From positions 2,852,001 through 2,916,000 of the forward strand of contig NZ_BCNB01000006.1 in the NCBI RefSeq assembly GCF_001485575.1: a DNA stretch of 64,000 bases, in the 5' to 3' direction. The translations under genes were made by a program, and so were the position numbers. Source of the stretch: Haloarcula sp. CBA1127. Lineage in GTDB: Archaea > Halobacteriota > Halobacteria > Halobacteriales > Haloarculaceae. A model generated the notes under the pieces. It made no database searches. It had not been told where the DNA came from and saw only the letters and a list, made by a program, of their open reading frames with translations. Positions 37,520-46,270 of this stretch are shown here, piece after piece; the stretch's first letter is position 1; each line of letters begins with the position of its first letter.

Positions 37520-37711
37520 TTACGCTTCGACCGGGTTGTTCATTTTCCGGGTGACGTAGCCGGCGATACGGTTGCGGACACCCTTGGACTCGATGTTGGT
37601 CAGTTCCTCGACGACATCTTTGTTGTGTTCGAAGTCTGCACCGAAGGCGTCAGGGTATCGCTCCATGAGGAGCGTCCCGGTCTTCTTGACGTAGGCGGGT
37701 TTGATTGCCAT
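37520..37711 (-). CDS. rps17e: Small ribosomal subunit protein eS17
   Basis: A 63-residue archaeal/eukaryotic S17e: [20 protein letters not shown] at the start and [15 protein letters not shown] at the end. It is monocistronic here, away from the main ribosomal cluster, which is common in haloarchaea. An upstream TTG would add nine residues with no family support. Confidence 0.95.
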   Translation of the reverse strand: MAIKPAYVKKTGTLLMERYPDAFGADFEHNKDVVEELTNIESKGVRNRIAGYVTRKMNNPVEA

Positions 37712-37901
37712 GCGCGCTACTTGCTTGGTCGCACTCAAAAAGGGTTCGGAACGGACTACGCACGCGAATGTTTATCAGTAGGGGTGGGACGACCCGCAAC
37801 CGTGCGCTGAGCGTCACTGTGGCAGGTCCTGTAAGAGTGCGACACAGCCTGTCTCAGACCGTCGTGTGTCGCCTGTATGCCCCAAATTCCGTCGGAGTCC
37901 C

Positions 37902-38528
37902 CTACCAGTCGGCGTCGACCAGAACGCGTACGCGCTCGAAGGCTGCCCGCTCGCGCTCACCACCGGCTGTTTCGACCACGGACTCGAAGTACGCGAGTCG
38001 TTCCAGCAGCGTTTCACGGTCGTAGCTTGGTACATCCAGCCGCGAGGCTGCGACAGTCGCCTCAACGACGGCGGCGTGGCCACGGTTCGTCGTCGGGACG
38101 ACACGGCGCTCGACGGTGCTGTCGACGGGGTGTAGCGCCCACTCGACCCACTGTGTGTCCCCCTCACTCCCGGAGTCACGCCGTTCGACATCGACCGCTA
38201 CCCAGGCGTCCGCGCTGTCGATAACAGGGTCGTCTTCCTCGCGAACCGACAGCGCCGCCTCGACGAAATCGACCGGGTCGCGCGTGAACTGGACGTAGCC
38301 GCTACCACGCTCCCGAAAGTTCCGCCAAGTCCGGGTTCGGCCCCACGTCGTCGCCGTAGCTGGCCCATCGTCATCCGGTGCATGGACACCAAGTGCGGCG
38401 ACGTTCCAGCGCTCGTTCGGCCCCAGCGTGGTGACGACCGTCTCGGAGACGCCGGCGAGCGTGACAGGCCACTGTGTCTCGGAATTACTGGATTCGGGAC
38501 CATCGCCTGCCGAAGGGCCGCCGGTCAC
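37902..38528 (-). CDS. DUF447-family protein
   Basis: A 208-residue protein of the DUF447 family, a flavin-reductase-like fold in the structures I recall. Characteristic segments are ERWNVAALGVHAP, GRTRTWRNFRERG and VDFVEAAL near the middle. Members in methanogens and methylotrophs are linked to tetrahydromethanopterin-type cofactor synthesis. Here it overlaps the CitG-like gene by four bases and is the last gene of the cofD cluster. Its reaction is not known. Confidence 0.72.
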   Translation of the reverse strand: MTGGPSAGDGPESSNSETQWPVTLAGVSETVVTTLGPNERWNVAALGVHAPDDDGPATATTWGRTRTWRNFRERGSGYVQFTRDPVDFVEAALSVREEDDPVIDSADAWVAVDVERRDSGSEGDTQWVEWALHPVDSTVERRVVPTTNRGHAAVVEATVAASRLDVPSYDRETLLERLAYFESVVETAGGERERAAFERVRVLVDADW

Positions 38529-39364
38529 ACTTCGAGCCCCCGTTCGAGCGCGACGAACAGCGACCCCGCAACGAGGTCGGCAGTCGTTCCGGGATTGATA
38601 TCACACCTGACGAACTCCTCGGCGAGATCCGTTGCGTCTTCGTCACCGTCGAGAACGGCCTGTGCCCGCTCCTGAACCTCTACAGCGATTTCGCGGTCCT
38701 GCCGCGTGGCGACGAAGGTGTCCGGCTCCGCCGCAAGGAGTTCGAGGAAGACCTCGGACGCGCGGTCGGCGACCGGACCAGACCCATCCAGTAACCACTC
38801 GCTGGCCTCGAACACGCGTTCGAAGCCGGAGACCCACTCGGCGGCCACGCCGTCGGTATCGGCGCTGGACTCCATCACGTCGAACAACGTCATCTCGCGC
38901 GCGCGGATTTCCGGAATCGCGTCGCTTCCGCGGCGAACGTCGAGCGGTTCCAGCCCGTCGGGCGGGTCCTCGACGGCCACATCGACGTGCTCGAAGGCGC
39001 GGTAGAAGGCCGCAGCGTCTTCAACCGTCGTTCCACGAACCACAGCATCGACACCGGAAGGCGACAGTCGGCCATCACTCGCCGCGGCCGCCAGCGGTGT
39101 GAGCACCAACAGTGCCCCGAACTGGGTGTTCCCGCCGGATTGACCGGCCATCCCCTCGACAGCGGTCTCGAACGCAGGACCGATAGGGTCGCCCGCAGCC
39201 GCGCGGTCAAGCCCCCTCCGTGCGCCCACAGCGCCGGCCATGAAGTGCTCGAACCGGAGGTCGTCGTACTCCCGCTGGCGGTCGACATTACCGGGCTTCG
39301 GCGTGCCGGAGACCTCCAGTAATAGTGCCAACTGGGCGTTCTGTCCGACCGACCGCTCGCTCAC
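38525..39364 (-). CDS. CitG-like (triphosphoribosyl-dephospho-CoA synthase family) protein
   Basis: A 279-residue protein of the CitG/MdcB family, whose characterised members make a CoA-derived prosthetic group for citrate or malonate lyase. The signature is GTPKPGNVDRQREYDDLRF followed by HFMAGAVG, with GGNTQFGALLVLTPLA near residue 95. No lyase genes are present, so the classical role is unlikely. GTG 39364 overlaps the previous stop in a GTGA arrangement; GTG 39388 is possible. It lies between the DUS-like and DUF447 genes in one operon. Confidence 0.78.
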   Translation of the reverse strand: MSERSVGQNAQLALLLEVSGTPKPGNVDRQREYDDLRFEHFMAGAVGARRGLDRAAAGDPIGPAFETAVEGMAGQSGGNTQFGALLVLTPLAAAASDGRLSPSGVDAVVRGTTVEDAAAFYRAFEHVDVAVEDPPDGLEPLDVRRGSDAIPEIRAREMTLFDVMESSADTDGVAAEWVSGFERVFEASEWLLDGSGPVADRASEVFLELLAAEPDTFVATRQDREIAVEVQERAQAVLDGDEDATDLAEEFVRCDINPGTTADLVAGSLFVALERGLEV

Positions 39365-40107
39365 GGTGACACCTCCGATGCGAACCACTCCGTTGTCGTC
39401 GCCCGGACCTCCTCGAGTAGCTCCGGCCTGTCGCTCGCGCGACCGACGCTGACGGCGTCAGCACCGTACGAGAGGTACTCTCGTGTGGTCACCGTCCCGC
39501 GAACGCCGTTGTTCGCGACGACGAACAGGCCAGTGGCGTCAGCCACGTCGGCGATGACTGACTCCGAGTCCATCGCGTCGACGTGGAATACATCACCACC
39601 GGCATCTTCGATGGCTCGGGCAACGGCCGGGAGCGAGACGCCGTCGAGTTCGGCACGGCCCTTCACCGAAACCGTCGCCCCTGTCGACGCTGCTGCTTCC
39701 ACGAACGCCGCCAGTCGCTCCGGCTCCCGAAGCAACGACTCACCGGCACCCGCAGCGCACATCTCGTCCTGCCGGCAGTGAGCGTTGATTTCGATGATAG
39801 CGTCGTGGCGCTGACAGACGGCGGCGGCACGCTCGACAGGGCCAAGCGTCGCGCTCCGGACATTGAACGCCGGGCGTAGCGGTGCGTCCGCAAGCGCAGC
39901 CAACTGGTCGTCAACGAACGCGACCGGATCGTCCGGCAGAAACTCGGAGCGGTCGCGGTCCGTCATCACTCGTGCAGCCTCGCGGGTCCGGTCGTCGAGC
40001 GCAATACCGCCGAGGAACGCACACCCGACGTGAGACTCGACTGCACGGGCCCACGAGGCGTCAGCCTCGCCGCTGAGACTTGCGAGGGCGACGCGTGGCT
40101 CGAACAT
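39361..40107 (-). CDS. DUS-like TIM-barrel flavoprotein
   Basis: A 248-residue TIM-barrel protein related to tRNA-dihydrouridine synthase/dihydroorotate dehydrogenase. FMN-binding features include IIEINAHCRQDEMC, where the cysteine pair may be catalytic, then VSVKGRAELDG and VVANNGVRGT. It is shorter than true Dus enzymes and lacks an obvious tRNA-binding C-terminal domain, so tRNA modification is doubtful. It overlaps cofD by one base and the CitG-like gene by four, and probably acts in the same pathway. Confidence 0.72.
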   Translation of the reverse strand: MFEPRVALASLSGEADASWARAVESHVGCAFLGGIALDDRTREAARVMTDRDRSEFLPDDPVAFVDDQLAALADAPLRPAFNVRSATLGPVERAAAVCQRHDAIIEINAHCRQDEMCAAGAGESLLREPERLAAFVEAAASTGATVSVKGRAELDGVSLPAVARAIEDAGGDVFHVDAMDSESVIADVADATGLFVVANNGVRGTVTTREYLSYGADAVSVGRASDRPELLEEVRATTTEWFASEVSP

Positions 40108-41099
40108 CAGGCCACCTCCGAAAGAGCTGTCTCGACGGCACGGTTCACCCGTTTAGCGTCAGCCGCATCATTGAGGGTCGTGTCGGTTTGGACGACCGGC
40201 ACGTCGAGTGTCGTCGAATCCCCCTCGTCCAGCACGAACGCGTCAGCGAAGGGGTAGGCTTCGGCCACGCCGGCAGTGCTTGGCTCCAGCCCCACACCGG
40301 CCATCAGGTCCGCCGCCGGCCCCGAGAACACCGTATCCTCGATGAACGGTGAGACGGCGACGACCGTTGTCTCGTGCAGTGCTCGTTCGATGTCGTCGAT
40401 GGCGAGCATCGGCCCAAGCGAGGTCACGGGGTTCGACGGACCGATGACAACAGTATCGTCAAGCGCCGTCAGAACGGCGTCCGTCGCGCTGGCCTGTTCT
40501 GCGCCCCTGAACTCGACATCTTCGACCGGCGGCTCCCCCTCGTGACCGACCCACCACTCCTGAAAGTGCATCGGACCGCTCGGCGTATGGATGATTGACG
40601 CGACGGGGTCGTCGCTCATCGGTAACAGCGTCCGTTCCAGCCCGAATGCATCGGCGAGCGTCCGCGTTACGTCTGTCAGTGAGCGACCCTCGTCGAGCAG
40701 CGAGGTGCGCGTAACATGGACCGCGCGGTCCCGGTCGCCGATGTGCATGAACTCCGCAACGCCGGAGAAGCGCCGCCAGCGTGCGATGTCCCGTCCCGCA
40801 GTCTGCGCGTCATCGGGAAGGTATCGCGGTCCGCCGTCGAGCCCGGCGGCGTCGGCGAGCCGCGTCAGCTCGGTGTGTGTCTCAGCGGTGTCGTCGGCGA
40901 TACCCCACCAGGTCTCCCGGTCGAGGACCTCACCATCGAGAAACAGGACGGTATCGAGGTCCGGACAGACGAGGTGGCCTCCGAGCTCGATATCGTCGCC
41001 GGTGTTGGCGACGACAGTCGTCGCCGCCGGCGAAAACACGTCGTCGGCACCGGCGAGGAGCTTCGGCGTTCCCGTCCCGCCGGCAAGAAACGTCACCAT
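40107..41099 (-). CDS. cofD: 2-phospho-L-lactate transferase (coenzyme F420 synthesis)
   Basis: Transfers the phosphoester side chain onto the deazaflavin Fo, giving F420-0. The 330-residue protein starts [18 protein letters not shown], the nucleotide-binding signature of Cof[22 protein letters not shown] follows near residue 34 (split into two strands), with the YLPDDAQ and [11 protein letters not shown] segments later. It heads a four-gene leftward cluster. The LLM oxidoreductase at 2287 is a likely user of the product. Confidence 0.92.
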   Translation of the reverse strand: MVTFLAGGTGTPKLLAGADDVFSPAATTVVANTGDDIELGGHLVCPDLDTVLFLDGEVLDRETWWGIADDTAETHTELTRLADAAGLDGGPRYLPDDAQTAGRDIARWRRFSGVAEFMHIGDRDRAVHVTRTSLLDEGRSLTDVTRTLADAFGLERTLLPMSDDPVASIIHTPSGPMHFQEWWVGHEGEPPVEDVEFRGAEQASATDAVLTALDDTVVIGPSNPVTSLGPMLAIDDIERALHETTVVAVSPFIEDTVFSGPAADLMAGVGLEPSTAGVAEAYPFADAFVLDEGDSTTLDVPVVQTDTTLNDAADAKRVNRAVETALSEVA

Positions 41100-41122
41100 G
41101 TCTCGACGTAGGGGGAACTGAC

Positions 41123-41131
41123 AGTATAAAC
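41123..41131 (-). promoter_or_regulatory. TATA box of cofD cluster
   Basis: Minus-strand gtttatact lies about 27 bp upstream of the cofD ATG, suggesting a leaderless transcript for the whole cluster. Confidence 0.45.
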
Positions 41132-41260
41132 GTGGCCACTGAAACTGGTCGGAGCTGGAGAGCAGTCTGGCGGAGACAGTGTTCTATTCAGAGAATCACA
41201 GCTGAGAATTGGGTGGGTAGAGTGAAGGGTATCGGTAGGATAGGCAGGGTAACGGGTGCT

Positions 41261-41800
41261 ATGCCCATCGTGAATCCACACCGCTTCGCGCCTGCAGCCT
41301 CCAACGAAGAGTACGTCTACGGGTCCTGTGCGCCGGGCTGGCATACGGCCGCCACGCATCAGGACGCGCTCGATGATTGGATCGCACATATGCAGGCACA
41401 CGACATTGAGCGGATCTGCTGTCTGCTTCCCGGGCAACAGCTCGACGACGCTGGGGCCAATCTCCGGCGTTATCGGGAGGCCTTCGGAGCGTCATCAGTC
41501 CGCCACGTACCGGTTCCCGACCACCGACTTATCGCCCAAGACCGCCTCCACGACGAGATCCTGCCGTTCCTGGTTGACGCCTGTGAAACAGAAGAGCGGG
41601 TCGTCGTTCATTGCCTGGCCGGCATCGGCCGCACCGGACAGGTGCTCGCCGCGTGGCTGGTGTATCATTACGACTACGGCCCCGACCGCGCCATTGAGGC
41701 CGTTCAGGAGATGGGTCGTGACCCCAAAGACGCTATCGAAGCAGGGAACGCGACTGAAGCGGAGCTGTCCGGTCTGCTGTCGTCAGTCGCACGCCTGTAA
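41261..41800 (+). CDS. Dual-specificity/tyrosine phosphatase-like protein
   Basis: A 179-residue cysteine phosphatase. The active-site signature HCLAGIGRTG matches HCxxGxxRT near residue 117, and a general-acid Asp is probably in VPVPDHRL near residue 88. The N-terminal PAASNEEYVYGSCAPGW is like archaeal phosphatases of the DSP group. Substrate unknown. It diverges from cofD. Confidence 0.82.
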   Translation: MPIVNPHRFAPAASNEEYVYGSCAPGWHTAATHQDALDDWIAHMQAHDIERICCLLPGQQLDDAGANLRRYREAFGASSVRHVPVPDHRLIAQDRLHDEILPFLVDACETEERVVVHCLAGIGRTGQVLAAWLVYHYDYGPDRAIEAVQEMGRDPKDAIEAGNATEAELSGLLSSVARL

Positions 41801-41816
41801 AAGGTCCCGGTGGAGC

Positions 41817-42557
41817 TCAGTCCGTCTGCGGGAGGAGTCGCGCACCGATTACAAAGCCGACGACGGCACAGACTGTGAGGACAGCAAGTGGGCCGAGCGC
41901 TTCGCCGGTTCCAGTCGTCGCCGCACGGACGCCACGCGAGAAGTACGTCAGCGGCGAGAGCCACGTCGGCAGCCACGCGGGCAGAAGTGTCTGTGGGACA
42001 AACGTCTCCGAGAGAAAGAGCAGCGGGAGCGCGAGGCCGTTGCTCGCCGCAATGACGCCGTCCTGTGAGTCCGCAAGGCTGCCGAGCATCGCACCGACGG
42101 CACAGAACAGCGCGACGCCGAGGCCGACAAAGGGGAGCAGGAGTACAGAGGGGCGGATCGTCGCGCCGGTCAGCCACACCATCATGCCGAGTATCAGCAG
42201 GCCGGCGATGCCGATGATGGCGACGTTGACGAGCGTCTGTGCCAGCAGCCACTCGGTCCGGGTCAGCGGTGTCGTCGCCAATTTCTCGAAGCGATTGCCG
42301 TCCCGGTGTCTGGCCACCTCGCTACCGACGCGGGAGAGTGGCGTAAACAGGACGACAACGGCCAGATACCCCGGAGCGTAGAAGCTCGGCGGCTCCGTGA
42401 ACAGCCCGCCACCGCCCGGCTGGGTCTGGACTAGCACGCCGAAGATGACGACGATGATGACCGGGAAAAAGAACGTGAAGAAGACGGCCGTCCGTCGCCG
42501 GAGGAAGGCCAGCGACGCTGCGCGCGTCTCCGCTGTGAGTCGTCCCAGCCGGCTCAT
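41817..42557 (-). CDS. ABC-2 type transporter permease
   Basis: A 246-residue membrane protein with six predicted helices. It has the ABC-2 pattern: a FFFPVIIVVIFGVLV helix, a large external loop, then RHRDGNRFEKLATTPLTR and LVNVAIIGIAGLLIL. The LFLSETFVP and LTYFSRGVRA segments near the end are typical of daunorubicin/NodJ-type exporters. Its start overlaps the ATPase gene by four bases. Confidence 0.85.
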   Translation of the reverse strand: MSRLGRLTAETRAASLAFLRRRTAVFFTFFFPVIIVVIFGVLVQTQPGGGGLFTEPPSFYAPGYLAVVVLFTPLSRVGSEVARHRDGNRFEKLATTPLTRTEWLLAQTLVNVAIIGIAGLLILGMMVWLTGATIRPSVLLLPFVGLGVALFCAVGAMLGSLADSQDGVIAASNGLALPLLFLSETFVPQTLLPAWLPTWLSPLTYFSRGVRAATTGTGEALGPLAVLTVCAVVGFVIGARLLPQTD

Positions 42558-43495
42558 TGGGCACCACCCGCGACCGGCCCCGTCTGTTGTGGTTCACCGC
42601 GCTGGCCGACGGCCGTCCCGGTGAGTTCGAGGTACACGTCCTCTAGGTCTGGCTGTTTCCAGGTCAGGCTGTCGTACTCGATGCCCGCCTGCCCCAGTTG
42701 CTCAGTGATGTTGCCGATAGACTCCGGCCGGATACCGTAGACGACCAGCCGGCCGTTTCGAAGCGCCGTCTCCGCCGGGTAGTCGATGGCTGAGACGGCA
42801 GCTTCGTCGAAGGACCCATCCACGATGAGCTGGCTGTCGCCGCCGTGTTCGGCCACGAGCTGCTCCGGGGAGTCAAGTGCGATGAGTGTCCCGTCGGCGA
42901 GGAGGCCGACGCGGTCCGCGAGCCGCTGGGCCTCCTCCATGTAGTGTGTCGTGACGAGTATCGTCACGCCGCGGTCGGCGAGTCCCTCCAGCAGTCGCCA
43001 GAGGTCACGACGACCAGACGGGTCGATGCCGGTGGTCGGCTCGTCCAGCACGAGAAGGTCAGGGTCGTTAATCAGCGCCGTCGCGACACAGGTCCGCCGC
43101 TGCTGTCCGCCCGAGAGGTTCTCGTATGTCGTGCTTGCGGTGTCGGCTAGACCCACATCGTCGAGAACAGCCTCGACGTCGCGGGTATCGTCGTACAGAC
43201 CAGCATAATACTCGAGTAGTTCCCGCGCCGTCAGTCGCTCGTGGGGCGAAAACGACTGTGGCAACAGCCCGATTCGGTCACGGGCGACCGTTCTGGGCGA
43301 CTGGCCGAACAGCCGTACCTCGCCAGTCGCATCTGTTGTTCCGGTCAACGCCCGCACCAGCGTCGTCTTGCCAGCCCCGTTAGGACCGACCAGCGCGAGC
43401 ACCTCTCCAGTGGTCGCCGTCAGCGAAACGCCGTCAAGTGCGACCGTATCGCCGTAGCGCCGCCCGACATCCGACGCGACCAGTACCTCGTCCAT
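42554..43495 (-). CDS. ABC-2 exporter ATP-binding protein
   Basis: A 313-residue ATPase powering the downstream permease. Walker A is VGPNGAGKTTLVRAL near residue 36, the signature ENLSGGQQRRTC near 128, and Walker B LLVLDEPTTGIDPSGR near 151, with the switch histidine in VTTHYMEEAQ. A C-terminal ~90-residue extension is typical of exporter-type (DrrA-like) ATPases. The cargo is unknown. Confidence 0.9.
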   Translation of the reverse strand: MDEVLVASDVGRRYGDTVALDGVSLTATTGEVLALVGPNGAGKTTLVRALTGTTDATGEVRLFGQSPRTVARDRIGLLPQSFSPHERLTARELLEYYAGLYDDTRDVEAVLDDVGLADTASTTYENLSGGQQRRTCVATALINDPDLLVLDEPTTGIDPSGRRDLWRLLEGLADRGVTILVTTHYMEEAQRLADRVGLLADGTLIALDSPEQLVAEHGGDSQLIVDGSFDEAAVSAIDYPAETALRNGRLVVYGIRPESIGNITEQLGQAGIEYDSLTWKQPDLEDVYLELTGTAVGQRGEPQQTGPVAGGAQ

Positions 43496-43550
43496 GCGCC
43501 CTCGTCCGGTCGGGTGGCCGAAAGCAGTTCCGTTCTCGCGCGGCTATCGG

Positions 43551-43658
43551 CTACACGTTACGGCCACATCTCAGACAGACGGCCGGAAGCCACGGCTTGT
43601 CCGTGACGACTGGTTGGGTGTCTTCGCAGTGGTCACAGAACTCGGTTTTCGTCGCCAT
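43551..43658 (-). CDS. 35-aa zinc-ribbon microprotein
   Basis: A short minus-strand frame encodes MATKTEFCDHCEDTQ, a linker, and AVCLRCGRNV. The CDHC and CLRC pairs are 20 residues apart, a compact zinc ribbon. Third codon positions are mostly G or C, as in real genes here. Tiny zinc-finger proteins are common in haloarchaea and are often missed by gene callers. Function unknown. Confidence 0.6.
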   Translation of the reverse strand: MATKTEFCDHCEDTQPVVTDKPWLPAVCLRCGRNV

Positions 43659-43767
43659 TTGCCGAAGATGTCACAGCAGAACAATAAATAGTTTGTTGTG
43701 CGGTAAATCGTCTCAAACCGATGGCAGCCTCGCCACGGGATTGCGCTGACAGCACCACGATGCCCTG

Positions 43768-44007
43768 TTACATGACGTGCGATCGGACCTCGCGTACGAT
43801 AGCGTCCACGTCGAACTCCTCGCTGGCCTCGGCTTTGTCGTAGACGGTCTCGTCGTCGACACTGATTCTGAACACGCCGTGGTCGCCCATGACGAGCCGG
43901 ACGCTGTCGAGTTCCCGCTCAAGTCCGGATAAAATCGCCTGCTGAACGTGTACTGCTCGCTCGCGGAACCCACACGGGACGCAGTATTCGATTTCGACAG
44001 AGCTCAT
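43768..44007 (-). CDS. SelT/SelW/SelH-like Rdx protein
   Basis: A 79-residue thioredoxin-like protein: VEIEYCVPCGFRERAV holds the CxxC redox motif, followed by a helix and GVFRISVDDETVYDKA. In animals the second position can be selenocysteine; here both are cysteine. It probably forms mixed disulfides or binds a thiol partner. ATG 44007 fits the family start; ATG 44019 would add four residues. Confidence 0.75.
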   Translation of the reverse strand: MSSVEIEYCVPCGFRERAVHVQQAILSGLERELDSVRLVMGDHGVFRISVDDETVYDKAEASEEFDVDAIVREVRSHVM

Positions 44008-44038
44008 ATCGGCTTTCACGGCTGTCTGCCTGAAAGCT

Positions 44039-44740
44039 CTATGGCCGGTCGATCAGTGCCCGGAGCCGGCCGACGAGCGTCACGTCGAAGCGGTGGACGC
44101 CGTACAGCAACCCGACCGAGGTGACGAACACCACCGTCGAGAGGCCGTACGACTGGGACAGGGCCGCCTGTGACAGCGTCGCCCCGACGCCGACGAACCC
44201 GCCCAGTATCGACGCGATAATCGGGAGGACACAGGAGACACACGAAAAGAGGCCGACGACCCCGCCCACCGCGCCGCCGCTTGCGTCGACAGCGGTCACG
44301 AACACCAGATACGACAGCGCCAGGTAGCCGGCGACTTTCCACGGGATGAGCACCACACTGAGGGTCGCGCCGCTGAACACGACCGTCGGCGAGAACCCGG
44401 GCGGGGCCTGCGTGACCAGCCGGAGACCGGTCCCCTGACCGCCCGTGCCGTACACGCCGCCAACGTACCCCAACACGAGCAGATAGCCGAGAGCGATAAC
44501 CGCACTGCCGACCGTCCGGCGGCGGCTGGTCAGTTCCGGTCGCACTCGCAGGGCAACGAGACCGGCGATGTTGAGCCAGATGAACGGGAACACCAGCAGA
44601 AACGGGCCCGTTGCGGGCTGGGCCGTGTTGACGACGTAGCCCAGAATAAGGATGAACTCCGCGTTCAATACGGCTGCCCAGGTTACCAGCGAGCGCGTGT
44701 CCGGTATCGCGTCTCTGAGAGTCGCTGTCGTGGTGCTCAT
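44039..44740 (-). CDS. Polytopic membrane protein next to ctaAB
   Basis: A 233-residue protein with about six membrane segments. A segment LFSCVSCVLPIIASILGGFV carries a CxxC pair inside a helix, as in some thiol- or metal-handling membrane proteins. Its ATG overlaps the stop of the CtaA-CtaB fusion by four bases, so a part in heme A or cytochrome oxidase assembly is plausible (for instance, copper or thiol delivery). No characterised family was recognised. Confidence 0.7.
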   Translation of the reverse strand: MSTTTATLRDAIPDTRSLVTWAAVLNAEFILILGYVVNTAQPATGPFLLVFPFIWLNIAGLVALRVRPELTSRRRTVGSAVIALGYLLVLGYVGGVYGTGGQGTGLRLVTQAPPGFSPTVVFSGATLSVVLIPWKVAGYLALSYLVFVTAVDASGGAVGGVVGLFSCVSCVLPIIASILGGFVGVGATLSQAALSQSYGLSTVVFVTSVGLLYGVHRFDVTLVGRLRALIDRP

Positions 44741-46128
44741 AGTGCCAGTGCGTCGACGACGATGGCGATCAGGACCGCCCCGAGGTAGGCGTTCGACGCG
44801 TGGAACGCCCGGAACGCCGCCGCTTCGGTCTGCTCGCGGTGGAGCAGGATGACGGCCCAGAGGAACACCGCACCCAGCAACACCGACGTGACGGCGTACA
44901 GCCAGCCAAGCGGCGTGAGCACACCCAGAACACCTGCTGAGATGAGTGTCGCCCCGAGATAGTAGACGATGTGTTTGCGCGTCTCGGTCTCGCCGCGGAC
45001 GACCGGCATCATCGGGAAGCCGCCCGCCTCGTAGTCGTCCTTGTACGCGAGCGCGAGATTATAGAAGTGTGCCGGCGTCCAGAGGAAGATGACGACGGCA
45101 AGGACGACGCCCGGGAGGCCGACCGACCCGTCGGCGGCGACCCAGCCGATAAGCGCCGGTAGTGCGCCAGCGGCCCCGCCGATGACGGTGTTCTGGACGG
45201 TGTTGGGTTTCAGGACGAGCGTGTAGATAATGCTGTAGAACACAATCGCAGTCAGCCCGAGGACCGCTACGAGTACGTTCACCTGCCAGAACAGCCATAG
45301 CGAGGCAAACGACAGGAGCAGGCCGAAAGCCAGTGCGTTCCGGACCGGAATCTGGTGGGTCGCGATGGGACGGTCCGAGGTCCGGTCCATCCGCTTGTCG
45401 ATGTCCCGTTCGAGGACGTGATTGAACGTCCCCGACGCGCCGATAGAGAGGACGCCGCCCCCGAGCGTGAGCAGCACTGTCCGAACAGTGAGCGTCTGCC
45501 CGGCGGCGAGTGCCATCCCGGCCGCAGCGACCAGACACAGGAGCCACATCAGCCGGGGCTTCATCAGACGGAAGTACGCTGACGCGGTCCCGACGAGCCG
45601 TTCGCGGAACGTAAGCGCTGGGGTCCGGTCGGGGGTGTCGTCTCCGGTCGGTTCCGGCGCGGGTGTCGGGTTCTTCACTGGTGTCTCGTCATCACTGCCC
45701 GTCTCAGCTTCGAGGTGCCACGCCAGAGCCAGCACGAACGAGCCGAAGATGCCCATTCCCAGAGCGAGGTGGGCGCCGGGGAGTGCCGTCTCGGTGCTCG
45801 TCGCGACGATCGCGCCGAGCGCTATCTGGACCGGGTACAGCGCAGCCCCGAGAATGATGGCTGCTTTGACACGGCCACGACAGCCGGATCGGAGCCCGAC
45901 TACAGCCATAGCCACCACCAGGAGTCCCACGGCTGCTGCGACGAGCCGATGCCCCCAGGCGACTAACAGGGCCGTGTTCGTCACGTCGACCGGTCCGTCA
46001 CACAGCGGCCAAGTAGTACAGGCTGCTGCCGCATCGGTGAGCGTTGTCGTCGCGCCGGCGAGAACTAGCAAGTACACGCCGACAGCGGTCGCGGCGAGCA
46101 GCCCGGTGAAGGTCCGGCTCTCTGCCAT
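44737..46128 (-). CDS. ctaAB: CtaA-CtaB fusion: heme A synthase half plus heme O synthase
   Basis: A 463-residue membrane protein that combines two heme-modifying activities. Residues 1-~140 are a four-helix half-size CtaA/COX15, with the conserved cysteine pair in CTTWPLC (37, 43) and probable heme-ligand histidines 60 and 120. A charged Pro-rich linker (140-175) leads to a UbiA-type farnesyltransferase (CtaB), with motif NHVLERDIDKRMDRTSDRP near residue 236 and YKDDYEAGGFPMMPVV later. It lies divergent from coxB, so it surely serves cytochrome oxidase. Confidence 0.88.
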   Translation of the reverse strand: MAESRTFTGLLAATAVGVYLLVLAGATTTLTDAAAACTTWPLCDGPVDVTNTALLVAWGHRLVAAAVGLLVVAMAVVGLRSGCRGRVKAAIILGAALYPVQIALGAIVATSTETALPGAHLALGMGIFGSFVLALAWHLEAETGSDDETPVKNPTPAPEPTGDDTPDRTPALTFRERLVGTASAYFRLMKPRLMWLLCLVAAAGMALAAGQTLTVRTVLLTLGGGVLSIGASGTFNHVLERDIDKRMDRTSDRPIATHQIPVRNALAFGLLLSFASLWLFWQVNVLVAVLGLTAIVFYSIIYTLVLKPNTVQNTVIGGAAGALPALIGWVAADGSVGLPGVVLAVVIFLWTPAHFYNLALAYKDDYEAGGFPMMPVVRGETETRKHIVYYLGATLISAGVLGVLTPLGWLYAVTSVLLGAVFLWAVILLHREQTEAAAFRAFHASNAYLGAVLIAIVVDALAL

Positions 46129-46240
46129 TATTGTATCCTTCGATGCTGGCCACTTAGACCTCGCGATTCCGCTGTCTCCGTCCGGAGCCGCTCCGCTGCC
46201 CTATCGCTGCAAATCGGAAGCCTGCGGCGAAGACAGCAGT

Positions 46241-46247
46241 TATTTAT
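46241..46247 (+). promoter_or_regulatory. TATA box of coxB
   Basis: tatttat lies 24-30 bp before the coxB ATG at 46271, the leaderless spacing. Confidence 0.5.
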
Positions 46248-46270
46248 CCCCGAAATCCTAAGCCGCATCC

